The notes: generated by a model not told the origin, from the letters alone. Positions 17,965-28,156 are shown, numbered from the stretch's first letter. The stretch is 64,000 nucleotides of DNA from Pontibacter rufus (GCF_015694705.1 NZ_JADQDR010000007.1:246936-310935); one strand, 5' to 3'. Program-made: numbers and translations.

Positions 17965-19048
17965 ATGATTTAGCAAGCCTATCCGAAAGATCATACACAT
18001 CGACATGGACGCCTTTTTTGCGTCGGTGGAGCAGCGCGATAATCCGGAGTTGCGAGGAAAACCTGTGGCCGTAGGTGGCAGCCGCGAACGGGGTGTGGTG
18101 GCCGCTGCCAGCTACGAAGCCCGCAGGTATGGCGTGCATTCGGCCCTTGCATCCAAGATAGCGGCACAGCGCTGTCCGCACCTGCTTTTTGTAAAGCCAC
18201 GATTTGAAGTATACAAAGCTGTGTCGGGGCAGATACGCGAGATATTTTATACTTACACCGACCTGGTGGAGCCGCTTTCGCTGGACGAAGCTTACCTGGA
18301 CGTAACAGAAAACAAGATAGGTATGCCTTCGGCCAGCATCATTGCCAAAGAAATAAAGGCACGCATACTGGCAGAAACCGGTCTGACGGCCTCGGCAGGT
18401 GTGTCGTTTAATAAATTTCTGGCCAAAATTGCCTCCGACATGAACAAGCCGGATGGCTTCACGCTCGTAACCCCCGACAAAGCCGCAGAACTGGTGGCAG
18501 GTCTGAGTATCGAGAAGTTTCATGGCATCGGCAAAGTAACGGCAGCCAAAATGCAAAGTATGGGCATCCTGACTGGCGCTGATTTGCGCGAACGTACAGA
18601 AGAAGAATTGGTCAGGAATTTTGGCAAAGCAGGCCGCTATTACTACCACATTGCCCGCGCCCAGGACAACCGGGAGGTACAACCACACCGCCTGCGCAAA
18701 TCTGTAGGTTCGGAGCGCACGTTTGATGTAGACCTGACGGAGGAAACCGACATGCTGGAGCGGCTCCAGTTCCTGGCCGCTGAGGTAGCCGGCGACCTGG
18801 AACGCCTGCAGGCCACCGCCAAAACTGTAACGGTCAAGATAAAGTATTTTGACTTTACCCTCAACACGCGCAGCAAAACCTATCTCAGCGAATTCAGTTC
18901 GGCAGATGCTATTTATACCATTGCGCGCGATCTGCTGCGCCTGCCGCAGTTGCCGCAATACCCGGTGCGCCTGCTCGGCATTACCGCCTCCAGCCTCCTC
19001 TACCAACACGACAAGTTACAAGGCTATCAACTCACGCTGGCATTTTAA
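17965..19048 (+). CDS. dinB: DNA polymerase IV (Y family), 5' end apparently frameshifted
   Basis: Translesion DNA polymerase. The palm has MDAFFASVEQRDNP, YEARRYGV and LSLDEAYLDV, the latter with the two catalytic acidic residues. The thumb/HhH is GIGKVTAAKM and the little finger follows. The C-terminus QLTLAF resembles a beta-clamp binding motif. The conserved N-terminal IRKIIHID, holding the first catalytic Asp, lies in frame upstream of the first in-frame ATG (18005). No ATG, GTG or TTG precedes it before the TGA at 17966. The ATG at 17965 would read MISKPIRKIIHID if one T of the TTT at 17969-17971 were removed. It is therefore either a sequencing error or a disabled or recoded start. Confidence 0.85.
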
Positions 19049-19121
19049 GGTGATATACAGCAATATACATCCTTTAGCTATCACTTATGTAGATGATAAT
19101 TAAATCAGCGTTCTTGAGTTT

Positions 19122-19444
19122 AACGTGAACTCGATAATTACCGCTAGTATAAATAGCTATACTTCAGCTTTATACTTCAGAGAAGTAATTTTTATTAGCT
19201 GAATCGGAGCAAAGAACTTTCCAGTTTTTCCGTGAGGCGCCTCGAGAGTTTCCGGTGACGAGCTTTAGCGAGGCAGCCCGAGGCACGAGGGCAGGAAAGG
19301 AAAGCAGCGCCGAATGGGAAAACGAGCCCACGCGGACTTGGAGCGCACATAAGCAACTATAAAACTAATTGGTATTTGAACTCAGGATAAACAGAAGCTA
19401 TCTGAAGAAGCAACTTTTACAGTTATAATTATCGAGTTCACGTT
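19122..19444. mobile_element. MITE-like element with 19-bp perfect terminal inverted repeats
   Basis: AACGTGAACTCGATAATTA at 19122-19140 is repeated as its exact reverse complement at 19426-19444, giving a 323-bp unit. The interior contains no open frame of useful length and has a GC-rich core (about 19230-19350) unlike its AT-rich flanks. The size, termini and lack of a transposase fit a non-autonomous element. A target-site duplication is not obvious. It lies between dinB and the second zinc protease. Confidence 0.65.
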
Positions 19445-19628
19445 GTATTTAATAAAGTCCTGAATGCCAGCGCTACATTTTCAAATTTATACCTCTTCAA
19501 TTTTAATTATACCCTAACATTTTACCTGTTCATCGATAAATAACTCCTGCTTATCGAACATTAACTTAAATCAAAGTCTAAACGCTTATATTTAAGATCT
19601 CAACTAATCTCTTACCAAAAAATACCTT

Positions 19629-22130
19629 ATGAGTAAAAAAGTACGCTGTCTGCAGCTGGCCGCGTTGCTGCTGGCTGGCGCTATGCTGGCGCCCCCTGCC
19701 CAGGCCCAGCGCAGCAAAAGGAAAAAGAAAGACAAGCAGGAAGTTACTGCTACGGCCACACCCGCTAAAAAGGATGACAACGGCCCCAAACCTTACGCCG
19801 AGGTAATTACGGCCAAGGCTGTAACCGACGATGGTCTTTTTAAAGTACACCGCATCGACGACAAGTTTTATTACGAGATTCCGGATACGCTGCTGAACCG
19901 CGACATGCTGCTGGTGAGCCGCATTGCCAAAACAGCCAGTAACATCGGCTATGGCGGTGAGGAACTGAACACGCAGATGCTACGCTGGGAAAGGCTGGGC
20001 AACCGTATCTTGCTGCGCGTGGTTTCCACTGAAAACGTGGCCGCCGACTCGCTTGAGATTTATAATTCGGTGCAGAGTTCTAACCTGGCGCCCGTTATCC
20101 AGGCTTTCGATATCAAAGCTTTCAACAACGGTTCGCAGGTAGTAGAGGTAACGGATTTCTTTTCGAAAGACGTACCTGCGCTCGGCCTGGACAAGGATCG
20201 CCGTGAGAAGTATAAAGTAAAGCGGCTGGACGACAAACGCAGCCTGATTACCAGTGTAAAAAGTTTCCCGCTGAACATCGAAGCGCGATCGCTGATGACG
20301 TATGAGGCCTCTGATCCGCCCTCAAATGAGAGTACCGGCACCATTACGCTGGAGCTGAACCACTCGATGGTGCTGCTTCCCAAACATCCGATGCCCGCCC
20401 GCAAGTATGATCAGCGTGTTGGCTTCTTCACTATTTCGCAAACCGATTACGGCACTGAGGAGCAGCGTGCTGCCAACCGCCAGTATATAGTGCGCTGGCG
20501 CTTAGAGCCGAAAGACAAAGAAGCATACGCTCGCGGAGAACTGGTAGAGCCGGTTAAGCAGATTGTATACTATATTGACCCGGCTACGCCGCTCAAATGG
20601 CGCCCTTACCTGAAACAGGGTGTAGACGACTGGAACAAAGCTTTTGAAGCAGCCGGTTTTAAAAATGCCATCGTCGCCAAAGATCCGCCCACGGTAGCCG
20701 AAGATCCGGAATTCAGCCCCGAAGACGTACGCTACTCCGTTATCCGCTACTTTTCTTCCGATATCCAGAATGCCTACGGCCCCAATGTGCACGACCCGCG
20801 CTCCGGTGAGATTATTGAAAGTGATATTGGCTGGTACCACAACGTGATGAACCTGATCCACGACTGGTTTTTCATCCAGACAGGCGCAGTGAACCCGGAT
20901 GCCCGATCCATGCATTTCAAGGATGAAGTGATGGGCCAGCTGATCCGTTTTGTATCTTCACATGAAGTGGGTCATACGTTGGGCCTGCCGCACAACATGG
21001 GTTCCAGCCCGGCTTATCCGGTTGATTCGCTGCGCAGCGCATTCTTTACCAAACGCATGGGCACAGCGCCTTCTATCATGGACTATGCCCGATTTAACTA
21101 CATCGCACAGCCCGAAGACAAAGGCGTTACACTAATGCCGAACATTGGCGTGTATGACAAGTATGCTGTGAAATGGGGTTATACTTACTTCCCGGAGAAA
21201 AACGGCTACGATAACACGCAAAAGCTGGCGGCCTGGGTACGGGAGCACGAAAACGATCCGATGTACCGCTTCGGCAGACAGACGCGCAACGTAGAAGACC
21301 CTTCTTCGCAAACTGAAGATTTGGGCGATGACGCCATGAAAGCCAGTACCTATGGCATCGCCAACCTGAAACGTGTGATGCCAAACCTCATTACCTGGAC
21401 AGCAGAAGATAACAAAGACTATGCTGACCTGGAGGAGATGTACGGACAGGTGCTCACCCAGTGGAACCGCTACATGGGCCATGTAACCAACAACATTGGC
21501 GGCGTGTACGAGACCTACAAAACTTACGATCAGAAAGGCAACGTGTATAAGCCGGTTCCGCGCGAGAAGCAGGAACGCGCCATGGCTTTCCTGAACAAGC
21601 AGGGCTTTGCTACCCCAACCTGGATGCTGGATGCAAACATACTGCGCAAGGTAGAGGCAAGCGGCGCTGTGGAACGCATCCGCAAAACACAGGTCAACAT
21701 CCTGAACAATGTGCTGGAGCCGGAACGCATGGCAAGGCTGCTGGAAGCACAGGCTATCGGCACCGATACCTATACCTTGCAGGAAATGTTGTCTGATTTG
21801 CGCACCGGCCTTTGGGCTGAAGTAAGTGCAGGCAAAAACATCGATATCTACCGCCGCAACCTGCAGCGCGGCTATCTGGAGCGCATGGCATTTCTGATGA
21901 CGGACCAGAAGGCAGAGAACAACGCATCCTCCGGCGCCGGACGCTCCGGCAGGAACAGCGCATCTGTTGATGTGTCGCAGTCGGATATCCGGCCGCTGGT
22001 GCGGGGCGAACTGAACACGCTACGCAACCAGATTGCGGCTGCGGTTCCCAAAACCAGGGACGCCATGACGAAGTATCACCTGCAGGATGCCCTGGTGCGC
22101 ATCGATAATATTCTGAATCCGAAAAGTTAA
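19629..22130 (+). CDS. Secreted zinc-dependent metalloprotease (DUF5117/DUF4953 type), paralogue
   Basis: An 833-residue exported protein with signal LLLAGAMLAPPAQAQ followed by a Lys/Arg-rich stretch. The zinc motif HEVGHTLGLPH starts near residue 445 and a Met-turn-like SIMDYARFNY follows. It shares the order of domains and many blocks with the protease at 4708-7155 (for example VKQIVYYID and WNKAFEAAGFKNA). It is followed by a strong terminator. Confidence 0.87.
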   Translation: MSKKVRCLQLAALLLAGAMLAPPAQAQRSKRKKKDKQEVTATATPAKKDDNGPKPYAEVITAKAVTDDGLFKVHRIDDKFYYEIPDTLLNRDMLLVSRIAKTASNIGYGGEELNTQMLRWERLGNRILLRVVSTENVAADSLEIYNSVQSSNLAPVIQAFDIKAFNNGSQVVEVTDFFSKDVPALGLDKDRREKYKVKRLDDKRSLITSVKSFPLNIEARSLMTYEASDPPSNESTGTITLELNHSMVLLPKHPMPARKYDQRVGFFTISQTDYGTEEQRAANRQYIVRWRLEPKDKEAYARGELVEPVKQIVYYIDPATPLKWRPYLKQGVDDWNKAFEAAGFKNAIVAKDPPTVAEDPEFSPEDVRYSVIRYFSSDIQNAYGPNVHDPRSGEIIESDIGWYHNVMNLIHDWFFIQTGAVNPDARSMHFKDEVMGQLIRFVSSHEVGHTLGLPHNMGSSPAYPVDSLRSAFFTKRMGTAPSIMDYARFNYIAQPEDKGVTLMPNIGVYDKYAVKWGYTYFPEKNGYDNTQKLAAWVREHENDPMYRFGRQTRNVEDPSSQTEDLGDDAMKASTYGIANLKRVMPNLITWTAEDNKDYADLEEMYGQVLTQWNRYMGHVTNNIGGVYETYKTYDQKGNVYKPVPREKQERAMAFLNKQGFATPTWMLDANILRKVEASGAVERIRKTQVNILNNVLEPERMARLLEAQAIGTDTYTLQEMLSDLRTGLWAEVSAGKNIDIYRRNLQRGYLERMAFLMTDQKAENNASSGAGRSGRNSASVDVSQSDIRPLVRGELNTLRNQIAAAVPKTRDAMTKYHLQDALVRIDNILNPKS

Positions 22131-22152
22131 GTATACCCTACATTCTATGAGC

Positions 22153-22184
22153 AAAGCCCCGGCTGTTTAGCCGGGGCTTTTTTG
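22153..22184 (+). terminator. Rho-independent terminator
   Basis: AAAGCCCCGGC / GCCGGGGCTTTTTT with a 6-nt loop, 22 bp after the protease stop codon. Confidence 0.88.
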
Positions 22185-22305
22185 TGCCATTCTACACCAG
22201 ACATAATCCATTTACCAGCCTGCATTTAACCCTCATTTAAAATAAAGATCAGATAAGCAAACCGACAACCGTACCTTCCATGGCAGGATAATCAAATAAA
22301 TGCAG

Positions 22306-22313
22306 TAACTTTG
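22306..22313 (+). promoter_or_regulatory. Candidate -7 promoter box of pyrG
   Basis: TAACTTTG, matching TAnnTTTG, 25 bp upstream of the pyrG start codon. Confidence 0.5.
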
Positions 22314-22338
22314 CAGTCCATAAGACTTACCCTAACTT

Positions 22339-23952
22339 ATGGCTGCTAAATATATATTTGTTACAGGGGGGGTTACCTCCTCCCTTGGTAAAGGCATTAT
22401 TTCTGCATCTCTTGCTAAATTGCTGCAAGCGAGAGGTTATTCTGTAACTATCCAGAAATTCGATCCCTATATCAACATTGATCCGGGCACGCTGAACCCT
22501 TATGAACATGGCGAGTGCTACGTAACCGAGGACGGCGCCGAAACGGATCTGGACCTGGGCCATTACGAGCGTTTTCTGAACGTGCCTACCTCGCAATCCA
22601 ACAACGTAACCACCGGCCGCATTTACAACCATGTGATTACGCAGGAACGCGAGGGCGCTTACCTGGGCAAAACCGTGCAGGTGGTGCCACATATTACTGA
22701 TGAGATCAAGCGCCGCATGTTGCTGCTGGGTCAGACTGGTGAATACGATATTGTGATAACCGAGATTGGCGGCTGTGTGGGCGATATTGAGTCGCTGCCC
22801 TTTATTGAGGCGGTGCGCCAGTTGCGCTGGGAATTAAGTGCACACGAGTTGCTGGTGATACACCTCACGCTGGTGCCTTACCTGAAAGCTGCCGGCGAGC
22901 TGAAAACAAAACCAACGCAGCACTCGGTGCGGGCACTGTCGGAGGCAGGGGTGCAGCCCGACATACTGGTTTGCCGCTCCGAATACCCGATACCACTAGA
23001 GATGCGCAAAAAAATTGCGCTGTTCTGTAACGTGAAGGTAAACTCGGTGATAGAATCGCTGGATGCAGAGACGATATACGACGTGCCGCTGCTGATGCGC
23101 AAAGAGAAGCTGGATGAGCGCGTAATCAGCAAACTAAAACTCACCCACAAAGCCGACCCCAACCTGGAAACCTGGAAAGAGTTTCTGGGCCGCCTGAAAA
23201 ACCCTACTGCGGAAGTCAACATTGCTTTGGTAGGCAAGTATGTGGAGCTGCCGGACGCATATAAATCGATCATCGAATCTTTTGTGCACGCCGGTGCCAC
23301 CAACGAATGCAAGGTGAATATCAAATGGTTTCAGTCGGAGAACATCACCACGGAGAATGTGGCAGCCTTGCTGGGCGGCATGGATGGCATACTGGTCGCG
23401 CCCGGATTTGGCGAACGCGGCTTTAAAGGCAAATTAGAGTCTATCCGGTTTGTACGCGAAAACCGTATCCCGTTTTTTGGTATTTGCCTGGGCATGCAGT
23501 GCGCTGCCGTAGAGTTTGCCCGCAATGTGCTGGGCCTGCAGGATGCCGCCTCTACGGAAATGGACCCCGACACGCCGCACCCCATCATCGATATGATGGC
23601 GGCCCAGAAAGAAATTACACAAAAAGGCGGCACCATGCGCTTAGGCGCTTATACTTGTGAACTAAAGAAGGGCTCCAGGGCTTCTTCTATATATGGCAAG
23701 CATAAAATATCAGAGCGCCACCGCCACCGTTATGAGTTCAACAACAGGTATTTAGCTGATTTTGAACAGGCCGGCATGTTGGCAACCGGCATTAACCCAG
23801 AGACAGGGCTGGTAGAAGTTATAGAGCTGCACAATCATCCGTGGTTTGTGGCAGCGCAGTATCACCCTGAACTGAAAAGCACTGTGCTTAACCCGCACCC
23901 GCTTTTTGTGAAGTTTGTAAAAGCGGCCATGAATTACGCTAAATCTAAATAA
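22339..23952 (+). CDS. pyrG: CTP synthase
   Basis: A 537-residue enzyme converting UTP to CTP with ATP and glutamine. The synthetase domain begins [15 protein letters not shown] with the ATP loop, and [20 protein letters not shown] is the conserved nucleotide/magnesium segment. The C-terminal class I glutamine amidotransferase has the nucleophile in [10 protein letters not shown] and the His/Glu pair in QYHPELKS. The length is normal for the family. yidC follows 29 bp downstream, so the two are likely co-transcribed. Confidence 0.97.
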   Translation: MAAKYIFVTGGVTSSLGKGIISASLAKLLQARGYSVTIQKFDPYINIDPGTLNPYEHGECYVTEDGAETDLDLGHYERFLNVPTSQSNNVTTGRIYNHVITQEREGAYLGKTVQVVPHITDEIKRRMLLLGQTGEYDIVITEIGGCVGDIESLPFIEAVRQLRWELSAHELLVIHLTLVPYLKAAGELKTKPTQHSVRALSEAGVQPDILVCRSEYPIPLEMRKKIALFCNVKVNSVIESLDAETIYDVPLLMRKEKLDERVISKLKLTHKADPNLETWKEFLGRLKNPTAEVNIALVGKYVELPDAYKSIIESFVHAGATNECKVNIKWFQSENITTENVAALLGGMDGILVAPGFGERGFKGKLESIRFVRENRIPFFGICLGMQCAAVEFARNVLGLQDAASTEMDPDTPHPIIDMMAAQKEITQKGGTMRLGAYTCELKKGSRASSIYGKHKISERHRHRYEFNNRYLADFEQAGMLATGINPETGLVEVIELHNHPWFVAAQYHPELKSTVLNPHPLFVKFVKAAMNYAKSK

Positions 23953-23981
23953 GCAAATAAACACAATTCAATAAGTATTAA

Positions 23982-25814
23982 ATGGATAAAAATCAAGCAA
24001 TTGGCTTTGGATTGATTGCCGTGCTGCTGCTGGTATACTCTTTCTTTTTTGCCGGTAAAAACGAGGAGGCACAGCCAAAAGCCGCCATTGAGCAAACAAC
24101 CAGTATAGCGCAGGCAGACACAACCACTGCCGTTGCAGTAAACGACTCGCTGGCGCAGGCCCGCAGGGCGACGGCATTGGGCGCTTTTGGCGCTGCCGCA
24201 ACCGGCGAAGCCAGCACTACGACCATCGAAAACCAGGATGTAAGAGTAACTTTCAGCAGCAAAGGCGGCCAGGTGGAGCAGGTGTTGCTCAAGAATTATA
24301 AAACCTACCAGGGCGAGCCGCTGTACCTGTTCGACAAAGCAAGCAGCGAAACAGATGTTGTTTTCACGACCAGCGACGGGAAAAAGATACAGCTGTCGGA
24401 TTTATACTTTGCACCATCCGGAGTAAAAGAAGTGCAGGGCGAAACGGGCCCCGCCAAAACCATTTCCTACCGTGCTAACCTGGGTAACGGCCAGTATATT
24501 GAGCAGACGTATACCCTGTACGACAACAGCTTTATGCTCGGTTATAAGCTGGATTTTGAAGGACTGGACGGCCAGGTAAGCGGCAACAACATGACTTTTA
24601 CGTGGACAGACCACCTGAAGCAACTGGAGCGCGACCTGAAGCACAACCGTGCCAAATCCACCATCAACTATTATACAGTTGCTGATGGCTTTGAAAAGAT
24701 GGCCTTTAAAGATGAGAAGCAGACCGAAAAGATAGAAGCCCCGATAAAGTGGGTAGCTAATACGCAGAACTTCTTCACGGCAGGCATTATCGCAGGCAAC
24801 AGCTTTGCAGGCGCTACCATGACGACGGTAGCAGACCCTGCTGACTCTTCTGTGGTGAAGGTGCTTTCCTCGCAAATCCTTATCCCGGCACAGGACGTGC
24901 TCAACGGCAAAGGCGAGTTCATGTTTTACTTCGGCCCTAAAGATTACCAGCTACTGAAAAACGTAGGGTATGATTTTGATGATAACCTGGATTTGGGCTG
25001 GGGCATTTTCTCCTACGTAAACAAGTGGCTCATCATTCCGGCCTTCGATTTCCTGGAGAACTATATTGCCAACTACGGCATCATCATCATCCTGCTGGTG
25101 CTCTACATCAAAACCATTCTGTTCCCGCTTACCTACAAGTCATTCCTGTCGATGGCGAAGATGAAGGTGCTCAAACCTGAGATTGACGCCATCAAAGAAC
25201 GTAACGACGGTGACATGCAGAAAACGCAGGTGGAAACCATGAAGCTTTACTCCGAAATGGGCGTAAATCCGATGAGTGGCTGTATCCCGATGCTGTTGCA
25301 GATGCCGATTCTGTTCGCCATGTTCAACTTCTTTCCGAACTCCATTGAGCTGCGGCAGGAGGCTTTCCTATGGGCCAACGACCTCTCGACCTATGACATC
25401 TTCATGAAGCTGCCCTTCACGGTTCCGTTTTATGGCGACCACGTGAGTTTGTTTACCCTGCTGATGACGGCCTCTACCATACTTTATACCTGGTCTAACA
25501 ACCAGATGAACACGATGCAGGGCCCGATGAAGTATTACAGTTACCTGATGCCCATCATCTTTATGTTTGTGCTGAACTCCTACCCTGCCGGCCTTAGTTT
25601 ATACTACTTTATGTCGAACATGGTATCGTTCAGCCAGCAGGCCATTATCCGTAAGTTTGTAGACGAGGATAAGGTGAGAGCCAAACTGGAAGAAAACAAG
25701 GAGAAGAAAAAAGAAAAGAAAAAAACCGGCGGCCCGTCCTTTACTGAACGTATGCAGGAAGCCATGCGTGTTGCACAGGAAAAAGAGCAGCAAAAGAAGA
25801 AAGCCAAAAAGTAA
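23982..25814 (+). CDS. yidC: Membrane protein insertase YidC
   Basis: A 610-residue insertase of the inner membrane. The N-terminal segment IGFGLIAVLLLVYSFFFAG is a signal anchor. A large periplasmic beta domain follows (about residues 60-350). The conserved core helices come last, including YGIIIILLVLYIKTILFPLTYKS, the Met-rich MKVLKPEIDAI loop and MSGCIPMLLQMPILFAMF. The C-terminal tail is strongly basic, as expected for ribosome contact. It assists SecYEG-dependent and independent membrane insertion. Confidence 0.96.
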   Translation: MDKNQAIGFGLIAVLLLVYSFFFAGKNEEAQPKAAIEQTTSIAQADTTTAVAVNDSLAQARRATALGAFGAAATGEASTTTIENQDVRVTFSSKGGQVEQVLLKNYKTYQGEPLYLFDKASSETDVVFTTSDGKKIQLSDLYFAPSGVKEVQGETGPAKTISYRANLGNGQYIEQTYTLYDNSFMLGYKLDFEGLDGQVSGNNMTFTWTDHLKQLERDLKHNRAKSTINYYTVADGFEKMAFKDEKQTEKIEAPIKWVANTQNFFTAGIIAGNSFAGATMTTVADPADSSVVKVLSSQILIPAQDVLNGKGEFMFYFGPKDYQLLKNVGYDFDDNLDLGWGIFSYVNKWLIIPAFDFLENYIANYGIIIILLVLYIKTILFPLTYKSFLSMAKMKVLKPEIDAIKERNDGDMQKTQVETMKLYSEMGVNPMSGCIPMLLQMPILFAMFNFFPNSIELRQEAFLWANDLSTYDIFMKLPFTVPFYGDHVSLFTLLMTASTILYTWSNNQMNTMQGPMKYYSYLMPIIFMFVLNSYPAGLSLYYFMSNMVSFSQQAIIRKFVDEDKVRAKLEENKEKKKEKKKTGGPSFTERMQEAMRVAQEKEQQKKKAKK

Positions 25815-25999
25815 GTAGAAGGACATAAGTAGAAGGACATTAGACACAGGACTTTTTCTATTGTATTCTACTTGTTGATTGATGTTCTTACGGCCCTTGC
25901 TGGTGTTATCATCAGCAAGCAAGCAAACTGCTGCTGAAGTATAAATTGCTGGCAAGGCACCGAAGCCGTGTGCTGCTTTGGTGCCTTACTTTAAAGTAT

Positions 26000-26030
26000 A
26001 AAAAGCCTTTCCGAAATGGAAAGGCTTTTT
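26000..26030. terminator. Bidirectional-looking terminator after yidC
   Basis: AAAAAGCCTTTCC / GGAAAGGCTTTTT with a 5-nt loop. It lies about 185 bp after yidC and 50 bp before the next gene, so it separates the two transcripts. Confidence 0.8.
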
Positions 26031-26080
26031 ACTTACTCCGCCTGCCAAACCAACGTATGAGGAAAAACAAGTATAAAACG

Positions 26081-26668
26081 ATGAAAAAGAACCTTCTGAA
26101 ACATACCCTGCTATTGGCCTTTGCTGCAACAGCATGCCAACCCAACACGGATGAGGGTAAAACCATTGCCAGCACGCACCCCGAACTGGAGAAACAACTC
26201 GCCCGTGATTCCGTGAAAACGCCTATTTCCTCCAACGAAAACCCGGACCTGTACGACCAGTACCGCATCACGCTACAGGAGTACGAGAGCAGCGGCAACT
26301 ATGCTGTAACTGACATGTATAGCGGCCGCCTGTCGCCGCTGGATGAAGCGGATAATGCCGAAGCCCATACCTATAAAACTGCTTTGAACGAAGGCCTGAA
26401 AGAAGGAGTAAATTTTGCCGGCAAGTATACGGTGGTAACTATCGGCTGCGGCACCGGCTGCCAGACACATTATGTGGTAGATAGGGAAACCGGCCGGGTG
26501 CTGGACAAAGTACAGAGCAGCATCGGCGCGAAGTATAGCCCTGATAGCCGGCTGTTCATCATCAACCCGCCGGATTCTGCCATCAACTATAACGAGTGTC
26601 AGGATTGTGCACCACGCGCTTACGTATTTGAAGATGGTAAATTCAGGGAAGCCGCGCCAAACCGCTAG
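26081..26668 (+). CDS. Hypothetical lipoprotein
   Basis: A 195-residue protein. The start at 26081 gives MKKNLLKHTLLLAFAATAC with a lipobox at ATAC; the open frame upstream lacks a signal. The recognisable core is VNFAGKYTVVTIGCGTGCQTHYVVDRETGRVLD, a Cys-containing block found in many proteobacterial and Bacteroidota secreted proteins of unknown role. Two further Cys occur in NECQDCAPRAY. The next gene starts 7 bp downstream. Confidence 0.7.
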   Translation: MKKNLLKHTLLLAFAATACQPNTDEGKTIASTHPELEKQLARDSVKTPISSNENPDLYDQYRITLQEYESSGNYAVTDMYSGRLSPLDEADNAEAHTYKTALNEGLKEGVNFAGKYTVVTIGCGTGCQTHYVVDRETGRVLDKVQSSIGAKYSPDSRLFIINPPDSAINYNECQDCAPRAYVFEDGKFREAAPNR

Positions 26669-26675
26669 TTCAAAA

Positions 26676-27185
26676 ATGCCCCACCCCGGTTTATACTTCC
26701 GGGCGCCGGTCCTGCTGCTATTTCTATCAGGATTCTGCGGTATACTTCTGAGTGGCTGCGCGGCTGCTACAGCCTGCCATACTTCGGATGTTGCGCAAAC
26801 ACCGCAGCCCCTCCTGCTTTTTCAGAAAACACCCTGTTATGGTTCCTGCCCTGCCTATGATGCCACCATCTACGAAGATGGCAGCATCACCTACATCGGC
26901 TACCGCAACGCCCCCGTGGAAGACACGTTGCAACTGTGCCTGCCAAAGCAGGATTTGCAGCAATTACAAAAAGCAGTAGAAGCCCTAAATTATACTTCCC
27001 TGCAAAATGTCTACCGCTCCCAGCGCACCGACCAACCCAGCACCTATCTTACCTTTTATCAGAACAGCCGTGAAGTAAAGCGCATCAGGCACCAGGAAGG
27101 CGGCCCGCCAGAGCTGTTGCAGTTCCAGGAAATGGTAGAAGAACTTGTAATGAGATTGGTGGAGGAAAAAGTGGCGAAAAAGTAG
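26676..27185 (+). CDS. DUF6438-like lipoprotein
   Basis: A 169-residue protein. The ATG at 26676 is followed by a hydrophobic segment ending in LLSGC, a lipobox. After the linker, the segment FQKTPCYGSCPAYDATIYEDGSITYIG is the mark of the DUF6438 family (CYGxCPxY). Its function is unknown. It is probably co-transcribed with the preceding lipoprotein. A 21-bp piece of its 3' half (27092-27112) reappears at 30659-30679 in front of attI-like site B. Confidence 0.72.
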   Translation: MPHPGLYFRAPVLLLFLSGFCGILLSGCAAATACHTSDVAQTPQPLLLFQKTPCYGSCPAYDATIYEDGSITYIGYRNAPVEDTLQLCLPKQDLQQLQKAVEALNYTSLQNVYRSQRTDQPSTYLTFYQNSREVKRIRHQEGGPPELLQFQEMVEELVMRLVEEKVAKK

Positions 27186-27240
27186 GTATACTGTCTCACT
27201 ATACTTGTGTGCCCACGGCTGAAGATAAAGAACCGGATTC

Positions 27241-27337
27241 CAAAATAATGTATAATTTTCTACTATATTAGCTAAGAAGTATACAAGAGCCGGCAACAGG
27301 AATATGAACCTATGATAGAACTGGTTACAGTGCTTTT
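27241..27337. repeat. Leader repeat of attI-like site A
   Basis: About 100 bp, including TATATTAGCTAAGAAGTATA, closely resemble 30699-30780 in front of site B (TATATTAGCTAAGCAGTATA), with small indels. It lies between the DUF6438 gene and attI-like site A. Confidence 0.7.
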
Positions 27338-27383
27338 ATACATAGTGCAGACAAGCCGAGTAGACTTCTGTTTAGCTGATAAT
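27338..27383 (+). other. attI-like site A (start of plus-strand cassette group 1)
   Basis: ATACATAGTGCAG at 27338-27350 starts a stretch of the same build as sites B, C and D; the junction with the first cassette lies 38 bp from the GTGCAG. The first cassette begins ATTAGGTGT (27382-27390), complementary at 7 of 9 positions to the ACACATAAC that ends it at 28086-28094. The central AGCCGAGTAGACTTCTG is more degenerate than in B and D. Confidence 0.6.
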
Positions 27384-27414
27384 TAGGTGTAATGCTCATT
27401 AATAGAAACAACAA

Positions 27415-28077
27415 ATGAAGCGATTGCTGATTTTTTTAGTCTTTCTACCATTAATTAGCTGCAATACAGTAGAGCAACAAGAAACAAAGGATTGGCAAAC
27501 TTTAACGATAGGCAGGTATTCATTCGAGTTTCCAGCTGATTTCAAGCTCATTGAAGAAGTTGAGGTTGATTCATATGTAGGTAGAGTTGAGGGAGACAGT
27601 ATAAGCTTTTTCTTTGACTACGGTGAGTATTCCAATGACCTGGCTCTGACACCAGAACAGTACCTTGAAGATAGTACATGGGTAAGGAATGCTTCTTATC
27701 AATTCATGGAGAATGGAAAGACCTATAATGTTGATAAGTTACCGAAAGTAGAAGTTCTCTCTATGAGAAAAGCTAATTTTCAAGACAGCCTGCAATGGAA
27801 AGGAAGTGACTATGTAGCAAGAGGTAGGCATGAGAAGTATGTTTTTGATTTTCCAATTTATTTACCCGAAGAAACAAAGGAACATGATATATCTATTGAC
27901 ACGATTGGTAACCAATACAGGAAAATAGTAAAGGCAAAGAACCCCAAGAAGGGAATTACTGGAATATATATTAAACCCTTAAACAGCGATAAAGCATTAA
28001 GTATGGTGGCAGACAGTTTAACTAAAACTCAACAAGATTTAGTTGCTAAAATATTATCAACAGTAAGTGTCAAATAA
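27415..28077 (+). CDS. Cassette-borne lipoprotein (group 1, cassette 1)
   Basis: A 220-residue lipoprotein (MKRLLIFLVFLPLISC, lipobox LISC). The function is not recognised. The blocks FEFPADFKLIEEVEVDSYVG and GDSISFFFDYGEYSN match FSIDLPAEWRVHEVQGIDSYV and GDTIYFDYGYYSN of the lipoprotein at 59780-60340, so the two cassettes carry homologous cargo. It is bounded by attI-like site A and an attC-like palindrome, and is more AT-rich than the neighbouring core genes. Confidence 0.75.
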   Translation: MKRLLIFLVFLPLISCNTVEQQETKDWQTLTIGRYSFEFPADFKLIEEVEVDSYVGRVEGDSISFFFDYGEYSNDLALTPEQYLEDSTWVRNASYQFMENGKTYNVDKLPKVEVLSMRKANFQDSLQWKGSDYVARGRHEKYVFDFPIYLPEETKEHDISIDTIGNQYRKIVKAKNPKKGITGIYIKPLNSDKALSMVADSLTKTQQDLVAKILSTVSVK

Positions 28078-28085
28078 AAAGCAAA

Positions 28086-28156
28086 ACACATAACAATGTG
28101 CAGCACTTAGGCTCAGCTACGCTTCACCCATCAGCTGCACGAGTAACGTTGCGCGG
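28086..28156 (+). repeat. attC-like site after group 1 cassette 1
   Basis: It runs from ACACATAAC to GTTGCGCGG (71 bp). Inner arms GTGCAGC / GCTGCAC. The middle, read on the minus strand, gives GGGTGAAGCGTAGCTGAG, nearly the same as GGGTGAGGCGTAGCCGAG in the attC at 58543-58610 and in the same sense relative to the genes. Confidence 0.7.

Noticed and set aside
17888..19009. A 373-codon open frame on the minus strand
   Set aside because: It lies opposite dinB, whose protein has all polymerase IV motifs. The minus-strand translation is Cys/His/aromatic-rich with no family features.
19122..19444. Full insertion sequence
   Set aside because: The interior is too short and has no transposase-like frame, so only a non-autonomous element can be supported.
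25946..26080. N-terminal extension of the lipoprotein gene at 26081
   Set aside because: The extension would translate across a strong terminator hairpin (26000-26030) and would bury the lipoprotein signal.
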